From contig FOEZ01000003.1 in the NCBI GenBank assembly GCA_900110595.1, positions 62,001 through 126,000 of the forward strand: a stretch of DNA of 64,000 nucleotides, given 5' to 3'. The stretch's first letter is position 1; the number at the start of each line of letters is the position of its first letter. The notes under the pieces are model-generated. The model was not told the DNA's origin, did no database searches, and worked only from the letters and a program-made list of their open reading frames with translations. Of this stretch, positions 52,286-59,356 are shown one piece after another. Origin of the DNA: Arthrobacter sp. OV608 (GTDB lineage Bacteria > Actinomycetota > Actinomycetes > Actinomycetales > Micrococcaceae). Position numbers and translations under genes: made by a program.

Positions 52286-53806
52286 CTACGCGGTGGGGAC
52301 CGCTTCCGGTGACGCCTCTTCGGCCGCCTGGCCGGAAACGCGGCGCTGCCAGTTCCGCATCACCTGGGGATCGGTGGGCTTGGTCAGCAGGGAAACCGCG
52401 ACGTATACCACCCCGGAGGCCAGCAGGCCGTAGTAGATGGGCTCGTTGGCGTAGATGCCGTCCAAGGGGGCTTTGGCGTTGATTTCCAGGATGATCATGG
52501 TGCCCAGCGTCACCACGGAACCCACGGCCATGGAGGCTGCTGCGGCGATGCCGGTGCCGCGCTTCCACACCAGGCCGCCGAGAATGGCCACCAGGAGGCC
52601 GCCCACCAGGATGTCATAGGCAATGGTCAGGGCGGCCACCACATCCTTGGTGATGATGGCGATGACTATGGCGATGACGCCGAGGACCAGGACCCAGATG
52701 CGGTTGGCTTTGACGTCGTGCTCGGGGTTGTCGCTGTCCTCGGTGCTGATGTCCTTGCCGAACCAGCTGGCCACGAACGGCAGGACGTCGGCGCGGGCCA
52801 CGGTTGCGGCGGCGATCAGGGCGCCCGATGCCGTGGACATCATGGCGGCCACGGCTGCCGCGAGCACCAGCCCGCCGATGCCCAGGGGCAGCAGGTTCTG
52901 GGCTACCTCGGCGTAGACGTCGTCCTTGGCGGCGATCTTGATGTCGGACAGGGCAACGCTGGCGGCCATGCCGATCAAGGCACCGGCCACACCGTAGAGG
53001 ATGCAGTAGATGCCGGCGGTGGCGCCGCCCCAGCGGGCCACACCCGGGGTTTTGGCCGTGAAGACCCGCTGCCAGATGTCCTGGCCGATGAGCAGGCCCA
53101 GGGTGTACACCACGAAGTAGGTGATGATGGTCTGCAGGCCGATGCCGTCGATCTGGAAGAAGCTCTCGTCCACGCGGCTGCGGATGCCGTCGAAGCCGCC
53201 GGCAGCGTTCAGGGTGAAGGGGAGCATCAGGAAGAAGATGCCCACGGTCTTGATGACGAACTGCACCTGGTCCGCCAGGGTGATGGACCACATCCCGCCG
53301 ATGGTTGAGTAGACCAGCACAATTGCACCGCCGACGGCGATGGCCATGGCCCGGTTCCAGTCGAAGAGCACCACAAAGATGGTGGCGTAGGCGCCGGTGG
53401 ACGTGGCGCACAGCATCAGCGTGTATGCGAGCATCACGATGCCGGAGGCCTCCGTGGCCCTGCTGCCGTACCGCAGGGTGAGCATTTGCGAGACGGTGTA
53501 GATCTTCAGCTTCTGGATTGTTCCGGCGAAGAGCAGGCTGAGGAGCAGGACGCCGGCTCCGATGGCCACCACCAGCCACATGCCCGAGATGCCGAACTTG
53601 TACCCGAGGCCGACGCCGCCGACGGTTGAGGCTCCGCCCAGGACGACGGCGGCCATGGTGCCCGTGTAGAGGAAGGGGCCGAGGCGGCGGCCGGCCACCA
53701 GGAAGTCACTGTTGTTCCTGGTGCGGGACTTGCCCCACCAGCCGAAGGCCAGCATTGCGAGAAGATACACCACGACAATGGCGATGTTGATGACACTTGA
53801 ATCCAC
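52286..53806 (-). CDS. sodium:solute symporter (SSS family)
   Basis: A 506-residue protein with about 13 helices, from GTG 53806 with AAGGAG eight bases upstream. NNSDFLVAGRRLGPFLYTGT, VLGGASTVGGVGLGYKFGIS, YTVSQMLTLRYGSRATEASG and AAAVAAMMSTASGALIAAAT are SSS signatures, with the Na-site residues in the last. It imports a solute with sodium. The divergent XRE-cupin regulator and the nearby ureohydrolase and TPP enzyme suggest a guanidino compound, amino acid or polyamine. Confidence 0.9.
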   Translation of the reverse strand: MDSSVINIAIVVVYLLAMLAFGWWGKSRTRNNSDFLVAGRRLGPFLYTGTMAAVVLGGASTVGGVGLGYKFGISGMWLVVAIGAGVLLLSLLFAGTIQKLKIYTVSQMLTLRYGSRATEASGIVMLAYTLMLCATSTGAYATIFVVLFDWNRAMAIAVGGAIVLVYSTIGGMWSITLADQVQFVIKTVGIFFLMLPFTLNAAGGFDGIRSRVDESFFQIDGIGLQTIITYFVVYTLGLLIGQDIWQRVFTAKTPGVARWGGATAGIYCILYGVAGALIGMAASVALSDIKIAAKDDVYAEVAQNLLPLGIGGLVLAAAVAAMMSTASGALIAAATVARADVLPFVASWFGKDISTEDSDNPEHDVKANRIWVLVLGVIAIVIAIITKDVVAALTIAYDILVGGLLVAILGGLVWKRGTGIAAAASMAVGSVVTLGTMIILEINAKAPLDGIYANEPIYYGLLASGVVYVAVSLLTKPTDPQVMRNWQRRVSGQAAEEASPEAVPTA

Positions 53807-53905
53807 GTTGGACTCCTTGGACTGTGCGGCAGCCGGGGTGGCTTCCGGAAGGGGGAACGGGAGGAAACCGCTGCACGGGGTGGGGTGGGAGCAGGTTCTC
53901 GATTA

Positions 53906-53920
53906 TTGCCCGATAGGCAA
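53906..53920. promoter_or_regulatory. candidate operator between symporter and XRE-cupin genes
   Basis: TTGCC-CGATA-GGCAA is a perfect 5-bp inverted repeat in the divergent region. It could be the operator of the XRE-cupin regulator. A related CGATAGGTAA lies at 55826-55835 before the ureohydrolase gene, but that match is short and may be chance. Confidence 0.4.
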
Positions 53921-54089
53921 CAGATGTTTTCCAAAGAGTAGGCTGTGACCGTGGTAACAGTCAAGGGCGCACTGGCGCACGCGCTGCTGCTCGCCGGGGC
54001 GCGTCCGCCATGGGAGCGTCACAGAAGCGGCTGGCCATTAGTATTGCTCCAGAGCCGGGGCCGGGCCGCCGGCCATGAAAGGTATGCAG

Positions 54090-54665
54090 ATGAAGGCACT
54101 GCCAGTTGAGCCGAGCAACGTGCCGGTTGCTATCGGTTCCAGGATCCGGGCCGCCCGGCAGTCGCAGCGGCTCACTATCGAGCAGGTTGCCGACGCCACC
54201 GGGCTCACCAAGGGGTTCCTCAGCCGGGTGGAACGCGACCTCACGTCCCCGTCCGTGGCCTCGCTCGTCACGCTCTGCCAGGTCCTGTCAATTTCCATCG
54301 GCGACCTTTTTGCGGCGCCGGAAACCCACCTGACCAAGCGCAACGACGGGCCCCGGATCTCGCTCGGCGGCCAAGGGATCGTGGAGCGCCTGCTGACCGC
54401 CCGCTCCGAGCGGCGGATCCAGATCATCCAGGCCTGCATCGAGCCGCACGGCCGCGGCGAGTCCGAACTCTACGCCGTGGACTGCGATGTTGACGTGCTC
54501 CACGTGATCAAGGGCAGCATCCGGCTGATCCTCACCAATGAGCAGTACGACCTGAACACTGGGGACACTGTCACCTTCCCCGGCCGGGAACCGCACACGT
54601 GGGTCAACCCCACCGACAAACCTGTCGAGGTTCTCTGGGTCCTGGTTCCCGCCGCCAGCCGGTAG
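54090..54665 (+). CDS. XRE-cupin transcriptional regulator (PuuR-like)
   Basis: A 191-residue protein. ATG 54090 has AAAGG six bases upstream; ATG 54075 is possible. N-terminal HTH_3: GSRIRAARQSQRLTIEQVAD, then TGLTKGFLSRVERDLTSPSV. C-terminal cupin (about 95-190) with ESELYAVDCDVDVLHVIKGS and GDTVTFPGREPHTWVNPTDK, a small-ligand pocket. PuuR-like proteins of this build control polyamine or amino-acid catabolism. It is divergent from the Na+ symporter and about 1.3 kb before the ureohydrolase gene, so it likely regulates both. Confidence 0.9.
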   Translation: MKALPVEPSNVPVAIGSRIRAARQSQRLTIEQVADATGLTKGFLSRVERDLTSPSVASLVTLCQVLSISIGDLFAAPETHLTKRNDGPRISLGGQGIVERLLTARSERRIQIIQACIEPHGRGESELYAVDCDVDVLHVIKGSIRLILTNEQYDLNTGDTVTFPGREPHTWVNPTDKPVEVLWVLVPAASR

Positions 54666-54684
54666 CCTCCCCCTTTGGCTGCGT

Positions 54685-54790
54685 GCGTTCCTGCCCGGTT
54701 ACTTCCGGCACTCCGCACCGGCTGCCGCTTGTCCGGGCGTAAGTCAGCCCTGCCCGGGTCCGCTGTCCCGGAGTAACTGGGCTGGGCCGC
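54685..54790. repeat. inverted-ended repeat element, left of DUF559 gene
   Basis: A 106-base stretch whose left end (54685-54707, containing TTCCTGCCCGGTTACTTCCG) is the inverted counterpart of its right end (containing CGGAGTAACTGGGCTGGGC). The same ends bound a 107-base stretch at 55704-55810 on the other side of the DUF559 gene. The interiors differ. Confidence 0.6.
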
Positions 54791-54866
54791 ACGGGCTTTA
54801 GCGGACCGGCGGCCGGTGGGCTGCCAGAACCGCCTTGATTTCCGCTGCCACCCGGTCAGGGCTGAA

Positions 54867-55625
54867 TCAGATATGTTCGGGCATGTAGCGCAGGACGGCG
54901 AAGCCCTTGACCGCTGACGCGTTGTTCCGGTCCCTGTCGCGGAGCATGTCAGCCCGTTGTGAGTGGAACGCGAAGCCGTCGATCTCGACAATGAGGAAGC
55001 CGTCCAGGAGGAAATCCACCCTGCCGATGCCCGGGAGAAACACCTGGGCCTGATAGGCAATGCCGTTCGTCCGGAACAGGTGCTGTGCATCGACTTCCAC
55101 AATCGATTCTGCCCGCAGATCGATGTCCCGCAAGGCCCGCAGCGCTGTTCCCGAGCGGTCCGCCCGTAACTGGTCCGCCAACAGTTCCCGCGGCACACCT
55201 TGCAGGCGGATCGCGGAGGTGGCCATTGCAGTGGATGCCGGAGGTGCCAGGCAGCCGAGTGCGTGCAGGGCTACATCTTCCACCGCTGCGACCGGCATGA
55301 GCGGATGCCCTGGGAACCTGACGGTGCGGTGCCGGACGAATCCGTGGCCGTGGCCATGGTTGCAGGCCAAGTGCGGCCGTTCGGGTGGTTGCCTTAGCCA
55401 GAGTCCGTAATGCGTGGCCGCGCTGGCGCAGCTGATCCGGGCGTTGTGCCGGATTGCAGCATGGAGGGCCTCGTCGCAGTCCGCCAGGGCAAAAACCCCG
55501 CGCCTGGGCTGGGTTACGCCGGACTCCTTGAGTCGCAGCAGATCCCGGCGTGAGAATCCGGCCTCCAGGAGTTGCGCTGAACGGGCCACCCCGCCGGCCC
55601 GCTTGAGGTAGTCGAGAACTTCCAT
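54867..55625 (-). CDS. DUF559 (Vsr/PD-(D/E)XK-like) endonuclease with AbiEi-type N-terminal HTH
   Basis: A 252-residue protein from ATG 55625 (MEVLDYLKRAGGVARSAQLL). The first 60 residues form an AbiEi-like winged helix (LEAGFSRRDLLRLKESGVTQ). The C-terminal domain has GIGRVDFLLDGFLIVEIDGF and RADMLRDRDRNNASAVKGFA, the DUF559 nuclease pattern with Asp and Glu active-site candidates. It stops at a TGA (54869-54867), but the same frame continues for 22 codons, FSPDRVAAEIKAVLAAHRPP and VR, to TAA at 54798; this matches a normal DUF559 C-terminus, so the TGA looks like a recent nonsense change. Repeat elements lie on both sides. Confidence 0.8.
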   Translation of the reverse strand: MEVLDYLKRAGGVARSAQLLEAGFSRRDLLRLKESGVTQPRRGVFALADCDEALHAAIRHNARISCASAATHYGLWLRQPPERPHLACNHGHGHGFVRHRTVRFPGHPLMPVAAVEDVALHALGCLAPPASTAMATSAIRLQGVPRELLADQLRADRSGTALRALRDIDLRAESIVEVDAQHLFRTNGIAYQAQVFLPGIGRVDFLLDGFLIVEIDGFAFHSQRADMLRDRDRNNASAVKGFAVLRYMPEHI

Positions 55626-55703
55626 ACCGCCATCTGACGCTGGAGGCTGCCCTGTGGGAACCTGCGCGCAGTTGTATGTGGGTAAATTCCGGGGCAAGGG
55701 TGG

Positions 55704-55810
55704 GCATTCCTGCCCGGTTGCCTGGCGGCCCGCCGCGTTGATCGCGGCGAAAGCGCCGGGATTCCGGGTTGGCCGGCGTGCTCTTTGCGGCAGTAACCGG
55801 GCGGGAACGC
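55704..55810. repeat. inverted-ended repeat element, right of DUF559 gene
   Basis: A 107-base stretch with ends related to those of the left element: 55788-55810 (containing CAGTAACCGGGCGGGAACGC) matches the inverse of 54685-54707 at 21 of 23 positions, and its left end starts GCATTCCTGCCCGGTTGCCT. Confidence 0.6.
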
Positions 55811-55915
55811 ACACGCCCTCCGGGACGATAGGTAAACACTTGATGCGCATTAGAAAACCGAGGTGTATGATGGCAGTCACATCAGTCCCTCAACTCCTCG
55901 AAGGAGAGGCCTCCA

Positions 55916-56980
55916 TTGGAAGAGCTGCGCATCGAAGCCAACGGCAACCTTGGCCCCATCGATTCATCCCGTATTCCCCGCTACGCCGGGGCTGCCACCT
56001 ACGCCCGGCTTCCGCGCCTTGACCAGGTGGAGAAAGCCGATGTCACGGTGGTGGGCGTGCCCTTCGATTCCGGAGTCTCCTACCGGCCGGGCGCCCGGTT
56101 CGGCGCCAACCATGTCCGCGAAGCCAGCCGCCTGCTGCGTCCCTACAACCCGGCGTGGGACGTCAGCCCGTTCGAGAACGTCCAGGTGGCGGATGCCGGG
56201 GATATGGCGGTCAACCCCTTCAACATCAACGAAGCAATTGAGACCATCCAGCAGAATGCCTTGGACCTCACGGCCGCCGGCAGCAAGCTGGTCACCCTCG
56301 GCGGAGACCACACCATCGCGCTGCCCCTGCTGAGGGCGGCCGCGGAACGTGCCGGTGAACCCATTGCCATGCTTCACTTCGACGCACACCTGGACACCTG
56401 GGACACCTACTTCGGCGCCGAGTACACCCACGGCACCCCCTTCCGCCGGGCCGTCGAGGAGGGCATCCTCGACACCGAGGCCATCAGCCACATCGGCACC
56501 CGCGGCCCCCTGTACGGCAAAAAGGATCTCGACGACGACCACCGCTTCGGCTTCGGCATCGTCACCTCCGCGGACGTCTACTACCAGGGCGTCCTGGAAA
56601 CGGTGGCCAAGGTCCGCGACCGGATCGGCAACCGCCCCCTGTACATCTCCGTGGACATCGACGTCCTGGACCCGGCCCACGCTCCGGGCACCGGCACCCC
56701 TGAAGCCGGCGGCATCACCAGTCGGGAACTGCTGGAAATCATCCGGGGCTTCCGCGGCATGAACCTGGTGGGCGCCGACGTCGTCGAAGTTGCCCCCGCT
56801 TACGATCACGCTGAAATCACCGGCGTCGCCGCCAGCCACGTCGCCTACGAACTGGTAACCCTCATGTCGGACAACGCAGTACCCGGTGACCGTTTCGGCG
56901 CGGCAACGGGCTACGCGGCACAGGCCCTCGGCCAGGAGGTCCGCCGACCGGCGGGCTTCGCCGCCGCCGGCAAGGAATAG
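55916..56980 (+). CDS. agmatinase-family ureohydrolase (possible guanidinobutyrase)
   Basis: A 354-residue manganese or nickel enzyme from TTG 55916 with AAGGAG nine bases upstream. Metal motifs: [12 protein letters not shown] (His), [15 protein letters not shown] (Asp, His, Asp) and [20 protein letters not shown] (Asp, Asp). It cleaves a guanidino group to urea. Eight bases before the next gene, a TPP-dependent enzyme, it most likely acts on 4-guanidinobutyrate rather than agmatine, but this cannot be settled by sequence. A guanidine or agmatine role remains possible. Confidence 0.9.
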   Translation: MEELRIEANGNLGPIDSSRIPRYAGAATYARLPRLDQVEKADVTVVGVPFDSGVSYRPGARFGANHVREASRLLRPYNPAWDVSPFENVQVADAGDMAVNPFNINEAIETIQQNALDLTAAGSKLVTLGGDHTIALPLLRAAAERAGEPIAMLHFDAHLDTWDTYFGAEYTHGTPFRRAVEEGILDTEAISHIGTRGPLYGKKDLDDDHRFGFGIVTSADVYYQGVLETVAKVRDRIGNRPLYISVDIDVLDPAHAPGTGTPEAGGITSRELLEIIRGFRGMNLVGADVVEVAPAYDHAEITGVAASHVAYELVTLMSDNAVPGDRFGAATGYAAQALGQEVRRPAGFAAAGKE

Positions 56981-56984
56981 CCGG

Positions 56985-58688
56985 ATGATCGATTTCGATC
57001 CGGTGACGGCAGCTGCGACCGCAGGAGAAAACGCCCGCACGGGGGAACGCAACGGCGGGGACCTCGTCGTCGAGACCCTGGAAGCGCTGGGCGCCAAGAC
57101 TGTCTTTGGCATTCCCGGCCAGCACGCCCTGGGACTGTTTGATGCGATGGGCCGGGGGAACCTGCAGTTTGTGTCTTCCCGGGTGGAGAACAACTCCGCC
57201 TTCGCGGCGGACGGCTACTCGCGCGCCACGGGTGAGGTGGGTGTCCTTTTCCTCTCCACAGGTCCCGGCGCCCTGACGTCCCTGGCCGGGCTGCAGGAAG
57301 CCTATGCCACGGGTGTGCCCATGGTGGTGGTGGCCAGCCAGATCCCGCTGGAAGGCCTCGGCGCCCGGCGCAAGGGCATGCTGCATCAGCTTGATGACCA
57401 GAAGGCATCCGCAGCGAACGTCACCAAAAGCCAGCGGCTGATCCAGCACGCCTCCGGCATTCCGTCCGCCATCCAGGACGCCTGGACCGAAGCGATCTCC
57501 TCACCCCAGGGACCGGTGTGGATCGAGATCCCGCAGAACGTCCTGCTCGATCCGATCATGGTGCCGCCGGTGGAGGACGCGCTCGCGGAAGCGGCGGACA
57601 ACCCGCCGCGCGTCGAGCTGGTCCGCGAAGCGGTCAAATGGCTGCAGGCGGCAGAACGGCCGGCCATCATCGCCGGTGGCGGAACCCGCCGGGGCCGCGC
57701 TGAGAAGTCCCTGTTGTCCATTGCGGAGAAACTCCGCGCCCCGGTGATCTGCACCCCCGGCGGCAACGGTGCCTTCCCCTGGAACCACGAGTTGTCGCTG
57801 CAGTCCTGGATCGAGGACCGCCATATGACCGATCTGCTGGAGGACGCGGACGTGCTGGTGGTCATCGGTTCGTCCCTCGGGGAAGTCACCTCCAACTACT
57901 TCACCTTTGCCCCGCGCGGCCGGATCATCCAGATCGACGCCGAACCCCGGGTCCTCGAATCCAATCGTCCCGGCCTGGGCATCCGCGCCGACGCCGGCCA
58001 GGCCCTCGCTGCCATGGACGAAGCACTCGAGGCCGGCCGCGCCACGCCCAGCTGGCACGGTACATCCCCCGAAGACCTGGTGCAGGAATCGCTGGCCAAA
58101 GTGCGCGCGCGCCTGGAATCACAGGACCTGGCCAAGGAACTGAAGTTCATGGCCGACATCCGCGAAGCAGTGCCGGCGGACATGCAGACCTTCTGGGACA
58201 TGACCATCTCCGCGTACTGGGCCTGGAGCTGCTGGGACGCCCGGGAGGGCCAGTTCCACTCGGCCCAGGGTGCCGGCGGGCTGGGCTACGGCTTCCCGGC
58301 GGCGATCGGCGGAGCAGTCGGCCTGGAAACGGTGGGCAAGCCGGGGCGGGTCCTCGCGGTCTCCGGCGACGGCTCGTCCATGTACTCCATCTCCGAACTT
58401 GCCACTGCCAAGCAGCACAACGTGCCGGTCACCTGGCTCATCGTGGACGACGGCGGCTACGGCATCCTGCGCGAATACATGGTGGGTGCGTTCGGCAAGG
58501 CAACGGCCACGGAACTGGCGCGTCCGGACTTCGTTAAACTCGCCGAAGCCTTCGGCGTGCCGGCCACAAGAGTGGCCCCGGAAGACGTGGGGGAGGCACT
58601 CAAGGCGGGATTTGCCGCGGACGGGCCCAACGTCGTCGTGGTGGAAACGCTGCTGAAAATGTTCGCCCCGACCCACCTCCCCGAATGA
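56985..58688 (+). CDS. TPP-dependent enzyme, possible 2-ketoarginine decarboxylase (AruI-like)
   Basis: A 567-residue enzyme of the acetolactate synthase/decarboxylase superfamily, starting at ATG 56985 with AAGGA upstream. PYR domain FGIPGQHALGLFDAMGR and SRVENNSAFAADGYSRATG with the cofactor-activating Glu (about 66); central domain PAIIAGGGTRRGRAEKS; PP domain VSGDGSSMYSISELATAKQH with LIVDDGGYGILREY. It lacks any regulatory subunit gene, so it is not a biosynthetic IlvB. Immediately after a ureohydrolase, it fits AruI, which decarboxylates 2-ketoarginine in the arginine transaminase route. That is inference. Confidence 0.8.
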   Translation: MIDFDPVTAAATAGENARTGERNGGDLVVETLEALGAKTVFGIPGQHALGLFDAMGRGNLQFVSSRVENNSAFAADGYSRATGEVGVLFLSTGPGALTSLAGLQEAYATGVPMVVVASQIPLEGLGARRKGMLHQLDDQKASAANVTKSQRLIQHASGIPSAIQDAWTEAISSPQGPVWIEIPQNVLLDPIMVPPVEDALAEAADNPPRVELVREAVKWLQAAERPAIIAGGGTRRGRAEKSLLSIAEKLRAPVICTPGGNGAFPWNHELSLQSWIEDRHMTDLLEDADVLVVIGSSLGEVTSNYFTFAPRGRIIQIDAEPRVLESNRPGLGIRADAGQALAAMDEALEAGRATPSWHGTSPEDLVQESLAKVRARLESQDLAKELKFMADIREAVPADMQTFWDMTISAYWAWSCWDAREGQFHSAQGAGGLGYGFPAAIGGAVGLETVGKPGRVLAVSGDGSSMYSISELATAKQHNVPVTWLIVDDGGYGILREYMVGAFGKATATELARPDFVKLAEAFGVPATRVAPEDVGEALKAGFAADGPNVVVVETLLKMFAPTHLPE

Positions 58689-58732
58689 CACGACGCCGGC
58701 GCTGAAGAATCCGCCGCTTACTGAATAGCCTA

Positions 58733-58769
58733 AAAAGGTCCCGGCTCCCAAGTGGAGCCGGGACCTTTT
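58733..58769. terminator. intrinsic terminator after TPP enzyme gene
   Basis: AAAAGGTCCCGGCTCC (58733-58748) pairs perfectly with GGAGCCGGGACCTTTT (58754-58769) around a five-base loop. The A-run and T-run make it symmetrical, so it can work in both directions. Confidence 0.9.
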
Positions 58770-58790
58770 GCGTTTGGCGCTTCCGCTCCT

Positions 58791-58829
58791 TTAGTTTCCC
58801 AAAGCAACCAGATTAGGATATAGTTGCTT
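58791..58829 (+). promoter_or_regulatory. candidate promoter and MarR operator of efflux operon
   Basis: TTAGTT (58791-58796) and TAGGAT (58814-58819) are 17 bases apart. AAGCAAC (58802-58808) and GTTGCTT (58823-58829) form a perfect inverted repeat spanning the -10, well placed for autorepression by the MarR protein encoded next. Confidence 0.65.
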
Positions 58830-58858
58830 CAGGCAAACAAGTAAGGAGTGCTGAAGCA

Positions 58859-59356
58859 ATGGCAGTAGCACCGGATACGGCAGCGGATCTCGTCTACCAA
58901 ATCTTCGATCTCCAGCGCGCGGTGCGGTGCATCTCCACCGCGAACGTCCGCGGGCAGGACACCGGAGTGGCTCTGCAGGGGGTATTGCGGTTCGTGGGGG
59001 AGGGGGAAACCCGGGCCACCCGGCTGGCAGAGCGGCTGGGCGTCAGCGCTCCCGTCCTCAGCCGCCACATTGCCGACCTTGAGGAGCATGGCCTGGTGGT
59101 CCGCAGGCAGGATCCCGACGACGGCCGGGCCCAGCTGGTTGCCCTCACGCCGTTGGGAGCCGAGAAGCTCCGGCATATCGAGGAGCAGCGCACCGCAGTC
59201 CTGCAGGACTACCTGCGCGACTGGAGCGAGGAGGACGCCGGAGACACGGCGAAATCCCTCCGCAGGCTCACAGAATCACTGAAGAAATCAGCCCGGGCAA
59301 CGGCGGCCGGCGCCACCAATGAACAGAAAACCTTGGAGGAGTCACTTAATGGCTAA
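58859..59356 (+). CDS. MarR-family transcriptional regulator
   Basis: A 165-residue winged-helix protein, ATG 58859 with AAGGAG upstream. The HTH is RLAERLGVSAPVLSRHIADL and the wing RRQDPDDGRAQLVALTPLGA. Its stop overlaps the start of the DHA2 transporter gene by eight bases, so both proteins are made together. The inverted repeat over its own promoter suggests it represses this operon until a toxic compound binds. Confidence 0.92.
   Translation: MAVAPDTAADLVYQIFDLQRAVRCISTANVRGQDTGVALQGVLRFVGEGETRATRLAERLGVSAPVLSRHIADLEEHGLVVRRQDPDDGRAQLVALTPLGAEKLRHIEEQRTAVLQDYLRDWSEEDAGDTAKSLRRLTESLKKSARATAAGATNEQKTLEESLNG

Noticed and set aside
53944..54110. Short GTG-started frame in the symporter/XRE gap
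   Set aside because: No ribosome binding site, no motif, and it runs into the XRE gene in another frame.
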